Shown: in pieces, positions 46,570 through 55,364 of the stretch
Numbering within the stretch: position 1 is the stretch's first letter
How the letters are laid out: each line of letters begins with the position of its first letter
Source: Nonomuraea fuscirosea
GTDB lineage: Bacteria; Actinomycetota; Actinomycetes; Streptosporangiales; Streptosporangiaceae
Direction of reading: 5' to 3'
NCBI RefSeq assembly: GCF_003001935.1
Contig: NZ_PVNG01000009.1
Span: forward strand, 124,001 to 188,000
DNA length: 64,000 nucleotides
Translations under genes and position numbers: made by a program
Notes under the pieces: generated by a model
Told to the model about the DNA's origin: nothing
What the model saw: only the letters and a program-made list of their open reading frames with translations
Database searches by the model: none

Positions 46570-46619
46570 CCGCCGAGAATAACCACCTCGCGCAGGGCCA
46601 GGAAGATGTCCCTTACGAG

Positions 46620-46990
46620 CCCGCCCATGCCAAGCCCTCATTCACTCGCCGGGGCCCGCCTCCGGGAGGCGGTGTTGCGCCTGGCCCGGGAGAATCCCAC
46701 GTGGGGCTACCAGCCCATCAGCGGCGAACTAGCAGGCGTCGGCCTTCGGGTACCGCCCAGCACCGTACGCGACATCCTCAAAGAAGACCGGTGGGCTGTT
46801 CTTCATCGAGCACGCTACCCGGGTGGTCCACTTCGCCGGCGTCACGGCGCATCCGACCGGAGCCTGGTAGCTCAGCGGGCCCGCAATCTGGTCATGAACC
46901 TGAGGGATCGGGCCGAGGGCGTCAGATTTTTGATTCGCGACCGCGACGCATCGCTCACGAGGTCGTCGGCCACCTCAGCCACCGCAGGTC
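46620..46990 (+). pseudogene. Transposase remnant D with internal frameshift
   Basis: The frame reads LREAVLRLARENPTWGYQPI and STVRDILKED; after a shift, FFIEHATRVVHFAGVTAHPT; then a shift back to RNLVMNLRDRAEGVRFLIRD. This is a nearly contiguous centre of the same transposase as B and C, with two frame changes, so it cannot be active. It ends about 30 bases before the duplicated glycosidase segment. Confidence 0.78.
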
Positions 46991-47020
46991 AGAGGCCGCA
47001 CCCGGGTTTCCGCACCCCAC

Positions 47021-47393
47021 ACGTCGTGGACACCTTCGACGACACCTCGAACTGGGACTTCTGGAGCCTGCGCGCCACCGGCACCGCCTCCTCCGCCCCT
47101 GACGGCCATGCCGGGAACGGGCTGAAGCTGGACTACGACTTCACCCAGAGCACCCAGACGCGCGGCGTCGGCATCTGGCCGTCCGCCGGCCTCCTGCCGG
47201 TGGCCGGGCAGCCGGCGGCGTTCAAGCTGTGGGTGAAGTCCGAAGGCCACGACCAGCGGACCCGCCTGGAGGTCGTCGACCGCGACGGCACTCTGCACAC
47301 GATCGAACCCGCCTTCATCACCGAACCGGGGTGGCAGCAGATCACGTACGACGTGCCGGACGGCATGGCGTACCCGGTGAGCCTGCACCGCGT
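47021..47393 (+). repeat. Displaced copy of the glycosidase C-terminal segment
   Basis: This matches 14876-15248 over 373 bases with about four differences. Here it lies between a transposase remnant and a perfect hairpin, fused out of context to IS sequence upstream, and encodes no complete protein. High identity means the copying was recent or that gene conversion has kept it uniform. Confidence 0.93.
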
Positions 47394-47394
47394 T

Positions 47395-47436
47395 CGGATC
47401 GGTGTGCACCTTGAACTCGAGGTGCACACCGATCCG
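47395..47436. terminator. Perfect 17-bp hairpin at the end of the duplication
   Basis: CGGATCGGTGTGCACCT (47395-47411) pairs perfectly with 47420-47436 around an eight-base loop. It begins two bases after the duplicated segment ends and lies just downstream of the lipoprotein stop. It can act as a bidirectional terminator, but its junction position also suits a rearrangement end. Confidence 0.6.
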
Positions 47437-47468
47437 GCGTGGGATCCGTTGGCCCGCGGGCGGAGGGG

Positions 47469-48002
47469 TCACTTGGTGCTCGATGGCAAGGCGGCCCCGC
47501 CATGACCGCTGTGGCCGCCCTTCTCTTCGACCGTACCCCCGAGCTTTCCGCTCAGCTCCTGCATGAAGGCCAAGGACTTGGCTGACAGCGCCCATCGGTC
47601 ACCGCTGAGATAAAGGCCGCCGTACATCCCGGCGTAGTCGAGCCACTCGCGCTGGCCTTCCCCGGTGGCGAAGTCGAGGAACACGTACGGGATCCCGTCG
47701 CTGGTGCACTCGCCCTGCCGGTAGTCCAGAGCCTTGAGAGTGATCGTGGGGGTGCAGCCGACGGCGGCGGCCAGTTGCTCGATGCTGTACGTGCGGGAAA
47801 CCTTGGCCCCGGCGGCGGCACCCGCTGCCAGACCCGGACCTCCGCTCGCGTCACCGCTGCATCCGGTGAGCATGAGCGCCGAGGCAACGGCCAGTGACAG
47901 GACAGCGCCGGCGCGGCAACGCCTCCTGGCGATGCCGGTCGACCGCCCCGTGCCCGCCGGCACGGCATCTCGCACGTCTCGCGGGCGGGATGAGTCCAGC
48001 AT
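47469..48002 (-). CDS. Small lipoprotein of unknown function
   Basis: The protein has 177 residues. A long, Arg-rich N-terminus precedes the hydrophobic stretch AVLSLAVASALMLTGC, which ends in a lipobox Cys near residue 47. The mature part (TYSIEQLAAAVGCTPTITLK, FLDFATGEG) is compact and ends in a Gly/His-rich tail. AAAGGG precedes the ATG. It lies downstream of the DUF1996 gene on the same strand and may be co-expressed. I do not recognise a family. Confidence 0.75.
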   Translation of the reverse strand: MLDSSRPRDVRDAVPAGTGRSTGIARRRCRAGAVLSLAVASALMLTGCSGDASGGPGLAAGAAAGAKVSRTYSIEQLAAAVGCTPTITLKALDYRQGECTSDGIPYVFLDFATGEGQREWLDYAGMYGGLYLSGDRWALSAKSLAFMQELSGKLGGTVEEKGGHSGHGGAALPSSTK

Positions 48003-48116
48003 GATCTTGCCCTTTCTCGCGCTGATGCGGCCCTGCGCGGAGCGACGAGGTGGGTGTGGCCCTTCGCCTGGCCACACCGCGCCCCGCTTCTGGCCGCCGA
48101 TCGTTACCGAAGAGGA

Positions 48117-50093
48117 TCAGCGGCAGCGTCTGCCGCTGTTGATGCAGTTGACGACCTGCCCCATCTGCTGCTCGTTCATGAGGTTGATGAAGTCGCTGTG
48201 GTCGGTGATCGGCTTGTGCAGCTCTTCCGGGAAGCCGTCGACGGCGAAGTTGGGACCTCGCGGCACGTTGTAGACGAGCCGGTGCTGCAGGGCCGGGATC
48301 GGCTGGAAGCCCTGCGGGCAGCTCCCGTCGGCCTGGGGGAACGTGACGTGGGTACGGTGGTTGGCACTGTCGATGTTCTGGCCGTCCCAGCAGCTCTGGA
48401 AGTCGAAGACCCGGACGAGCCTGCTGCCGCGCGGGCAGAGCGGGTACTTGTCCGTCAGCTGGCGATTCTCGAACCCGGTGCAGGTCCATCCGGCGTTGGG
48501 ATCGGCTCCGCCGACCCGGGCGTTACCGGTGATGATGCGCAGGAACTGCGGAGCCGGCACCACCTTGGCGGTCGGGTTGCCCTTGAACGTGATCTGCACC
48601 TGAGCCGGGGTGAGGATCTTGCCGACGTTCAGGTCGAGACCGCCACCGCGCTGATTGGCGTCGAACTCCTCCTGGCCCAGTGCCCGCACTACGGGCCAGT
48701 AGTGCGTGGACTTGTCGCCGTTGCGGCAAGTGGTGCCGGCGGCGAGCAGGCTCTCGTTGGTGGACTGGTTGTTGGTGGACTCGTTGCCCACGTAGTCGTG
48801 CGTGTGCTGGGCGCCGTTGGACACGCCGGGCGCCACGATCACGTTGTCGGAGTTGAAGATTCGCCCCTCGTTGCGGCCACAGTCCACGCTGAAGGTGCCT
48901 CGGGAGCCGTTGCGCTGGGTGCGGGGGACGTTCACGTTCGGCCGTACCGAACGGATGTCGACGAAGTCCTCAGGAACGGGCCCTCTGGCCTGCCCGCCAT
49001 CACCTCCGTTGTCCCCGTTGTCTCCGTTGCCGCCACCTCCCGGGTTGCGCACCTCACAGGTCGCCAGAGTGCGCAGGGCGGCCGGCACCCGGGCACCGGC
49101 TCGCTGGAAGGCGAGCGCGATGCGCTGAAGGGTGGCCGTCCGCTTGGCCTTCAGCGGTCCGAGGACGGCGTTGCGGACGAAGTTGGTGCCGGCCTGACCG
49201 TCCGCGTTCTTCAGTCGCCGGTTCGCCTCGGCGATCTGGGTCTCCAGCTGCCGCAGGTTACGCTGCACTTCTGCGCGGGCACGGGCGGGAATCTGACCCA
49301 GCCGGTCCGCCACGGTGGGGCAGTTGATCCCGCCGGGAGCGCCGGTCTGACCGCCGTCGTCCTGGCCGCCTCTGTCCTGGTCGGCGTTGCCTTGACCCTC
49401 GGCCTGCTGGTCGCCATCACCTTGGCCGCCGGGGTCCTGGCCGCTGTTGTCCTGCCCGTCGCCCTGCTGGTCACCGGTGCCCTGCTCGTCGCCTTGCTGG
49501 TCACCGGGGTCCTGGCCGTCGCCTTGCTGGTCACCCGTGCCCTGGCTGTCGCCTTGCTGGTCACCGGTGCCCTGCCCGGCGTCGCCCTGCTGGTCACCGG
49601 TGCCCTGGCCGGCGTCGCCTTGCTGATCACCCGTGCCCTGGCCGCCGTCGTCGTTCCCGGAGCCGTCGTCCTGCACGGTGCAGGTGGCCAGATCGTCCAG
49701 ACCTTGCGGGGCTCGGGCGCCGGCGCGCTGGAAGGCGATCTCGATCCGTCGCAGCGCGGCCGCTCGTTTGTCCTTCAGCGGGCTGAGAATCGCGTTCCGC
49801 ACGAAGTTGGACCCACCCTGTCCCGCAGAGCTCGCCAGCCGCCGGTTGGCGTCGGCGATCTGGGTCTCCAGCTGCTGCAGGTTTCGCTGAACCTCCGCCT
49901 GAGCCCGAGCGGGAGCATCATCCACCCGGTCGGCCACGGCGGGGCAGGAGATGGCCGGCGCGAAGGCCGCGCCGGATCTCGGATTCGCCGCCGCGCCCGT
50001 GGCGCCGACCGTCAGGCTGCCGGCTACGACGGTCAAGGCCGTGAGCATGCCTGCGGTCCGGCGGCGTAGCCGGGACCTATGTCGAACTGTCAT
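48117..50093 (-). CDS. Secreted DUF1996 protein with duplicated helical domain
   Basis: A 658-residue exported protein. A signal peptide (about 1-38) is followed by helical repeat 1 (about 48-130; CPAVADRVDDAPARAQAEVQ), a Gly/Asp/Gln linker of about 110 residues made of GTGDQQGD units, helical repeat 2 (CPTVADRLGQIPARARAEVQ, closely similar) and a C-terminal DUF1996 domain (about 375-650; NGAQHTHDYVGN, HRTHVTFPQADG, His- and Cys-rich). DUF1996 occurs in secreted fungal and actinobacterial proteins of unknown function. The start is ATG 50093, or GTG 50096. Confidence 0.87.
   Translation of the reverse strand: MTVRHRSRLRRRTAGMLTALTVVAGSLTVGATGAAANPRSGAAFAPAISCPAVADRVDDAPARAQAEVQRNLQQLETQIADANRRLASSAGQGGSNFVRNAILSPLKDKRAAALRRIEIAFQRAGARAPQGLDDLATCTVQDDGSGNDDGGQGTGDQQGDAGQGTGDQQGDAGQGTGDQQGDSQGTGDQQGDGQDPGDQQGDEQGTGDQQGDGQDNSGQDPGGQGDGDQQAEGQGNADQDRGGQDDGGQTGAPGGINCPTVADRLGQIPARARAEVQRNLRQLETQIAEANRRLKNADGQAGTNFVRNAVLGPLKAKRTATLQRIALAFQRAGARVPAALRTLATCEVRNPGGGGNGDNGDNGGDGGQARGPVPEDFVDIRSVRPNVNVPRTQRNGSRGTFSVDCGRNEGRIFNSDNVIVAPGVSNGAQHTHDYVGNESTNNQSTNESLLAAGTTCRNGDKSTHYWPVVRALGQEEFDANQRGGGLDLNVGKILTPAQVQITFKGNPTAKVVPAPQFLRIITGNARVGGADPNAGWTCTGFENRQLTDKYPLCPRGSRLVRVFDFQSCWDGQNIDSANHRTHVTFPQADGSCPQGFQPIPALQHRLVYNVPRGPNFAVDGFPEELHKPITDHSDFINLMNEQQMGQVVNCINSGRRCR
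49415..49650 (-). repeat. In-frame tandem repeats coding the GTGDQQGD linker
   Basis: Imperfect units of 24-33 bases built around TGGTCACCGGTGCCCTG encode repeated GTGDQQGD and GDGQD segments. The repeats keep the reading frame and have no unique spacers, so they are a coding minisatellite that probably varies in copy number between strains. Confidence 0.8.
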
Positions 50094-50265
50094 CACAATC
50101 CCTCTCCGCCTGTAGCTGCGGCCCGTCTGCGCACGCATCAGGCCGCAGAAACAGAAAGGCTTGCGGCCGTCATTTGTCACGAGATACGCAGGGACGGCAG
50201 CTTTGGTTCGACCTCGCGTGCTTATGCTCCTCACCACGTAGCACCGAGGCGGGAGAGGCTCGCAG

Positions 50266-50567
50266 ATGACATTCCCCGCCACAGCATTCGAAGAGGTGGC
50301 CGAGTACGAGCGGTACAGCCTCGACGACCTCACATCGGCGTGCGCGACCGGCTCAACCCCATCACCACCCGACGCCACCTGACCTACCTGGCCCGCGCCT
50401 TCCCTGCGGCTACGACCCGCGACATCGCTTTTTGGCGCATCGCCGGGACGGTCTCTCAGCTCCGGCTCATTCGCGCGCTCGCACTCGGGCTGACCGCCAA
50501 TTTGGCGAAGATCGGTCTCGTCCGCGTAATGGAGCGCGACCGCGCCACCGCAGACGGTGGTTGGTGA
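50266..50567 (+). pseudogene. Unrecognised broken gene
   Basis: GGGAGAGG precedes an ATG at 50266 that opens a 38-codon frame (FEEVAEYERYSLDDLTSA) ending at 50382. The frame shifted by one continues in coding style from 50340 (RDRLNPITTRRHLTYLARAF, RIAGTVSQLRLIRALALGL) to the stop at 50567. One frameshift therefore seems to split a gene of about 100 codons. I know no family for it. The rest of 50094-50265 is the DUF1996 promoter region. Confidence 0.4.
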
Positions 50568-50702
50568 ATGCCCCGGTTACGTCGCAGTCGTAGCCCGCTT
50601 CCTTGAGCCGGGCTATCGCTTCGGGCGCGGTCGTCGATGCCTGGGCACCGATGGCGCTGACCACGCGGAGGAGATTCCTGCTGGCCCCGCCGGAGTACCA
50701 CG

Positions 50703-51300
50703 CTGATCGGCTACATCTCCCATGGGGAGACACATATTCGCGATGTCCTGGCCGGCGTGCGCATGGACCGGTTGTTCGTGCCTGTGGTCGAGCAGGTCTT
50801 CACCGAGATCGACCGTAAGAACGAGGAGTTGCTCGCCGCCCGTGCGTCCGATGACCCCGAGGTGCGGGCGTCGGTACGGGGCAGGCGGCCCACCGGGCCG
50901 GTGACCGAACAGCGGATCCGGGCGACGCTTCGCACGGTGCTGGCCTCGGCGCAACGGGAGCACGTGGTCACTTGCAACGCCGCCGAGCTGGCGAAGCTGG
51001 GCTCTGGGTCGATGAGAGGCTGGCAGCCGAGCGGTCGGCTGAGGGTCGGCGTGGATCGACAGTGGGCGGATCTTCACCGCAGTGGACGGTAGTGAGTTGA
51101 CGCCCGACTGGGTCGGCGAGCATTTCGAACGGTTGACGTTCGCGGCCGGTCTGCCGCCGATCCGGTCCCACGACCTCCGGCATGGCGCGGCGACGCTCAG
51201 CCTGGCGGCGGGGACGGACATGAATTATGTGTCCGCGATGCTGCGGCATTTGTCGATCGGGATCACGAGCGACAGTCCGTACCCGGGCCGAGCGGGCTGA
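50703..51300 (+). pseudogene. Tyrosine recombinase/integrase pseudogene
   Basis: The first part (THIRDVLAGVRMDRLFVP, then TGPVTEQRIRATLRTVLASA) is the core-binding domain of actinobacterial site-specific integrases. The second part (LPPIRSHDLRHGAATLSLAA, MLRHLSIGITSDS) is the catalytic end, with the HxLRH box. The start and the stretch between about 50990 and 51085, where the first catalytic Arg should be, are lost. The terminal Tyr is also not in a proper context. It records an old integrated element. Confidence 0.75.
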
Positions 51301-51497
51301 CATCGCGGCGCTGTAATCCGTGTAGCGGCCGATCTGCATGCCGCATTCGCTCCTCACCCCGCAGGCGAGCACGTATGAGCCGGTTCGCGGATGACAGCCG
51401 AGTCGAAAGGACAGGACGTCATGACCAGGGGAACCAAGCCCTTCGCCGGGTCGTTCAGATGGGCGAGTGCTCGATTCCTGCAAGGCGGGAGCTCGCT

Positions 51498-52268
51498 GTG
51501 AACTTTGTCCGGCTGTCCGATGCCGGTGGGGCGAGCGCGCCCTCCGTCAGCACGTTCCTCGCCACACCGCGAACGCAGCCCGGTGGTGTGCTGTCCGGCG
51601 AAGTGCGTCTGAGGGGCGGTGACGCCGGCGTCACGATCGACCGGATCTGCCTCGGCCTGGTCACCTCGCCATACGCGGCGCACGAAGCCAGCAGTCCCTA
51701 CACAATCGAGGAAATCTCGCAGGCTCAGGTCTCGGGCCATGCCGTTCTCCGGCCAGGTGAGGAAAAGGTGATCGCCTTTCAGGCCGCGATCCCATGGCGG
51801 ACTCCCATCAGCGAGATCGGCGGCCGGCATCTGCCGGGCATGGTGCTGGGCGTAAGAACCGAAGTCGCGATCGCCACGATCATGGGCAGGAGCGATCTCG
51901 ACCTGGTCGCCGTCAAGCCGGCGCCTTCACAGTCACGGGTACTGCAGGCATTCGCGCGACTCGGCTTCCCCTTCAAGTCCGCGGTCCTGCAGTCGAGCTC
52001 AGGCAAGGACCCGAATCACGGACCACAGTTCCTCCAGAAGATCAAATTCCATCCTCCGAGCCATCACGCCGGAGTGGTGCACGAGGTCGGCGTGACGTTC
52101 GTGCCGAGTTCGTGCGACTTGGTGGTGGAGTTGCAGGCGGAGCGCTCCAGATGCCAACGCCCTCATACCGAACGTTTCCAGATGAGTCATGAGGAAGCGC
52201 TGCGTACCGATTGGCCCAGTGAGATCGACCGCTGGCTCGTGACTCGCCCGGGACGGGCCGGCAGGTAG
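51498..52268 (+). CDS. Spo0M family protein
   Basis: A cytoplasmic protein of about 256 residues with the arrestin-like SpoOM fold: SAPSVSTFLATPRTQPGGVL, GEVRLRGG, and a late HHAGVVHEVGVTFVP segment. In Bacillus, Spo0M affects sporulation control and cytoskeletal interactions; actinobacterial members are common and little studied. GTG 51498 gives the usual short N-terminus. The last coding bases overlap the degraded antisense DUF1707 gene. Confidence 0.82.
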   Translation: MNFVRLSDAGGASAPSVSTFLATPRTQPGGVLSGEVRLRGGDAGVTIDRICLGLVTSPYAAHEASSPYTIEEISQAQVSGHAVLRPGEEKVIAFQAAIPWRTPISEIGGRHLPGMVLGVRTEVAIATIMGRSDLDLVAVKPAPSQSRVLQAFARLGFPFKSAVLQSSSGKDPNHGPQFLQKIKFHPPSHHAGVVHEVGVTFVPSSCDLVVELQAERSRCQRPHTERFQMSHEEALRTDWPSEIDRWLVTRPGRAGR

Positions 52269-52627
52269 ACGCATCGCTTGGCGCGGCGCGAGCACCAGTT
52301 CTACGTTGCCGCCGCTCACCCGTAGTTCGATGACCAGCTCGGGCGCGCTGTGCGCGGCGCTGGTCAGGTCCAGCAGCACCTCGCACCACGCGATGCGTAG
52401 CGCCAGCCGGGCACCGGGATCAAGTCGGTGACGAGCGGCGCCAGGGCATCGAGGGTGCGGGCGGTCAGCGCCGCGTCCAACCGCTCGTCGAACTCGACCG
52501 GGTCGAGCCGGCCGTCGGCGACGGCGGCGCGCAGCAGCTCGGTGACCCGGTCGCGGTCCGCGTCGGACGCGCGCAGCGCACGCGGGGAAGTCTTCTCCAG
52601 ACCCCGCACGGGGAACGCTTGCGTCAT
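52269..52627 (-). pseudogene. DUF1707 protein gene, frameshifted
   Basis: From ATG 52627 the frame encodes LRASDADRDRVTELLRAAVA and VEFDERLDAALTARTLDAL, the DUF1707 domain. Near 52403 the frame breaks; the other frame continues as LRIAWCEVLLDLTSAAHSA and ELRVSGGNVELVLAPRQAM. One indel therefore split the gene. DUF1707 domains occur at the N-termini of actinobacterial envelope proteins. The 3' part runs into the Spo0M gene antisense. Confidence 0.7.
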
Positions 52628-52704
52628 CAGGTTCTCCTTCCGCCGGCCCGGAGCGGTACCTCGGGCCGGCTATGCCCGATCTCGACCGGGGTGCCGGGCC
52701 GCCG

Positions 52705-54045
52705 TCAGCCGAGGCAGGCGCGGACGGCCGTGGCCAGGTTTGCCGCGCGCGGGTCGTCCGGCCGGTAATTCCAGAGGTTCGTGACGTAGGCGAAGCCGAC
52801 ACCGGCGTTAGGATCGGCGAAGCCGATCGAGCCGCCGGAGCCCGGGTGCCCGAACGACGCAGGCCCGGTCATCGGCATCGGCTGGCAGGCCCGCCAGAAG
52901 CCGAGCGACATCCAGAACGAGCGGTCGGCCGGAACGTTCAGGCCGGGCGGCAGCCCATGCATCCGCGTCGTGTCGGTCTGGACGTCCGTCATCCGCTCGA
53001 CGGTCGCTGGGTTGAGCAGCCGTAGCCCATTCACGTTGCTGACCGTGGCGGCGTACATGCGCGCCACCGAACGGGCGTCGGCGAGCATGTTCGCGGCCGG
53101 GAACTCGGCCGCGCGCCAGGCACGCGTGAGGTGATAGCCGGGAGTGGTCAGGGCACCACCGAGCTCGCCGGCGCGGGCCTGCACCGAGCCCGGCGCCCAC
53201 ACGGCGTTCACCCAGGCGGTGACCGTGTCCGCGTCGAGGCCGGTGGTCGCGATCAGCCCGGCCAGCAGTTCCTCGTAGCTGAACGGGGCTGCCTCGTGCA
53301 GCCGGGCCACCCGCTTCTCCTGCTTCTCCGGCAGCCCGATCCAGGCGCTCAGCCCGAGCGGGGCGGCCACCTCCTCGGCGAAGAAGGTGCCAAGCGACTT
53401 GCCGGTGATCCGGCGAACGACCTCGCCGACCAGGAACCCGTAAGTGACGCTGTGGTAGACGTGCTCGGTGCCCGGCTGCCACAACGGCTTCTGCGCCTCG
53501 AGCTCGCGGATGACCGGGTGCCAGGCGCACGCCTGCTCGAACGTCAGCGGTCCGTCCACGATCGGCAGGCCGGCCTGGTGCGACAGTAACCAGCGCACCG
53601 GGATCTGCTCCTTGCCGGCGGCGGCGAACTCCGGCCAGTAGCGCGCCACCGGGGCGTCCAGGTCCAGCAGGCCGCGCTGGACCAGCAGGTGGGCGCAGAT
53701 GGCGGTGGCGCCCTTCGTGGTGGAGGCGACCTGGACGATGGTGTTCCTGCGCCATGGCCGCCGCGCCTCGCGATCGGCCAGGCCGCCCCACAGGTTGACG
53801 ACGGGGCGGCCGCCGACGTAGACGCTGCACGCCGCGCCGACCTCACCAGGATTCTGGAAGTTCTTGCGGAACGCGTCGGCGACCTTTCCCCAGCCGTGCT
53901 CGACGCCGCGCTCGCCGTCGTCCACGGAGGCGCTGGCGGGGCCGGTGAGGGCGGCGTGCGTGCCGACGAGCGCGCCGGCGCCCAGCACGCCCTTCAGCAC
54001 GGTCCGGCGGCCGATGTTCCCCTGCTCGGGTGTTCCGCTGGGCAT
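52705..54045 (-). CDS. Tat-exported serine hydrolase, EstB/class C beta-lactamase-like
   Basis: The protein has 446 residues. A Tat signal (GRRTVLKGVLGAGALVG) precedes the penicillin-binding fold: SxxK motif in VASTTKGAT, Tyr motif in VYHSVTYGFL, and FGHPGSGGSIGF as the third motif. This is the pattern of family VIII esterases (EstB, LipP-like), which hydrolyse short-chain esters. AGAGGA is nine bases upstream. It is probably transcribed apart from the P450 operon, across a 107-base gap. Confidence 0.88.
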   Translation of the reverse strand: MPSGTPEQGNIGRRTVLKGVLGAGALVGTHAALTGPASASVDDGERGVEHGWGKVADAFRKNFQNPGEVGAACSVYVGGRPVVNLWGGLADREARRPWRRNTIVQVASTTKGATAICAHLLVQRGLLDLDAPVARYWPEFAAAGKEQIPVRWLLSHQAGLPIVDGPLTFEQACAWHPVIRELEAQKPLWQPGTEHVYHSVTYGFLVGEVVRRITGKSLGTFFAEEVAAPLGLSAWIGLPEKQEKRVARLHEAAPFSYEELLAGLIATTGLDADTVTAWVNAVWAPGSVQARAGELGGALTTPGYHLTRAWRAAEFPAANMLADARSVARMYAATVSNVNGLRLLNPATVERMTDVQTDTTRMHGLPPGLNVPADRSFWMSLGFWRACQPMPMTGPASFGHPGSGGSIGFADPNAGVGFAYVTNLWNYRPDDPRAANLATAVRACLG

Positions 54046-54152
54046 GATGTCATTCCTCTCGGTTGGTCCGAGATTTCGGGATCATTTGGTGTGACGGTGC
54101 AAGCGCCGGCTTCGCGGCTCTGGCGACTGAGCCGGCCACGTCCGGTTCGTGG

Positions 54153-55352
54153 TTACGCGTCCCAGGTGACCGGGAGGCTCTTGACGCCGTAGATGTCGGC
54201 GATCTCCGGGCGCAGGGCGACCTGTTCAGCCGGTACGGCCAGGCGAAGAGTCGGGAAGCGGTTGAGCAGGGCCGGGAAGGCCACGCGCATCTCGACGCGG
54301 GCGAGCTGCTGGCCCAGGCACTGGTGGATGCCGTGGCTGAAGGCCAGGTGGCCGCCGTCCTGCCGGTGGATGTCGAGGGTGTGGGGATCGGTGAAGCGGG
54401 CGGGGTCGCGGTTGGCGGTGTTGAGGGCCAGGACGACCGTCGAACCGGCGGTGATGGCATGGCCGCCCAGCTCGACGTCCTCCAGCGCGACCCGGAAGAA
54501 CTGCTTGGCGACCGTCAGGTAACGCAGCAGTTCCTCCACCGCCTGGTCGGTGAGCGACAGGTCGGCGCGCAGCGCGGCCAGCTGGTCGGGGTTCTGCAGC
54601 AGGGCGAAGGTGCCCAGGGCGAGCATGTTGGCGGTGGTGTCGAAGCCGGCCGACAGCAGGATCAGGGCCATGCCCTGCAGCTCCTCGTCGGTGAGGTCGC
54701 TGTCGAGCAGGTCGCTGAGCACGTCGTCGGTGGGGTTGGCGCGCTTGGCGGCGACCAGCTCGGCGAGGTACTGCTGGACTGCGACGTAGGCGATGCCCAC
54801 CTCCTCGTCGCTGGCCTCGCCGCCGAGGAACTTGTCGATGTTGTCCTGGAAGAAACCCCGGTCCTCGTACGGCACGCCGAGCAGCTCGCAGATCACGATG
54901 GCCGGGACCGGCTTGGCGAACGCCGTCACCAGGTCCACGGTCGGCCCGGCCTTCTCCATGGCGTCCAGGTGCTCGGCGGTGATCTGCTCGACCCGTTCGG
55001 TGAGTAGCCGCATCCGGCGGACGGTGAACTTGCCGACCAGCGGTTTGCGGTAGCGGCCGTGTTGCGGCTCGTCCATCAGCAGGAACTCGCCGGGCGGCGC
55101 CGGGGGCACCTCGATGTCGCCGTAGTCGATGACCGGGTGGTGGCGCATGAGCTCCCGGCGGGAGCTGAAGCGGGGGTCGGCCAGGATCGAGCGGGTCAGG
55201 TCGTAGCCGGTGACCACCCAGCCATGGTGGCCGTCGGGGAAGACGAAACGGCTGATCGGGCTCTGCTCGCGGGCGTCGACCAGCTCCTTGGGCGGGTCGA
55301 AGGGGCAGCCGGAGGGGCGGCTGGTGGGCATCGAGGGGAGGATGTGGGTCAT
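54153..55352 (-). CDS. Cytochrome P450
   Basis: A soluble P450 of 399 residues. The I-helix oxygen motif is LLSAGFDTTAN, the K-helix ExxR is in VEELLRY, and the haem loop FSHGIHQCLGQQLARVE contains the Cys ligand. It belongs to the actinobacterial CYP105/107-like class, which needs a separate ferredoxin and reductase; none is seen nearby. It follows the DrrB-like permease by 12 bases, so oxidation and export of the same hydrophobic compound are likely linked. Confidence 0.94.
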   Translation of the reverse strand: MTHILPSMPTSRPSGCPFDPPKELVDAREQSPISRFVFPDGHHGWVVTGYDLTRSILADPRFSSRRELMRHHPVIDYGDIEVPPAPPGEFLLMDEPQHGRYRKPLVGKFTVRRMRLLTERVEQITAEHLDAMEKAGPTVDLVTAFAKPVPAIVICELLGVPYEDRGFFQDNIDKFLGGEASDEEVGIAYVAVQQYLAELVAAKRANPTDDVLSDLLDSDLTDEELQGMALILLSAGFDTTANMLALGTFALLQNPDQLAALRADLSLTDQAVEELLRYLTVAKQFFRVALEDVELGGHAITAGSTVVLALNTANRDPARFTDPHTLDIHRQDGGHLAFSHGIHQCLGQQLARVEMRVAFPALLNRFPTLRLAVPAEQVALRPEIADIYGVKSLPVTWDA

Positions 55353-55364
55353 GGTCTGTCCCTT

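Noticed and set aside
49415..49650. Regular repeats considered as a CRISPR array
   Set aside because: Units vary in length, have no unique spacers, and stay in frame as GTGDQQGD codons; no cas genes are present.
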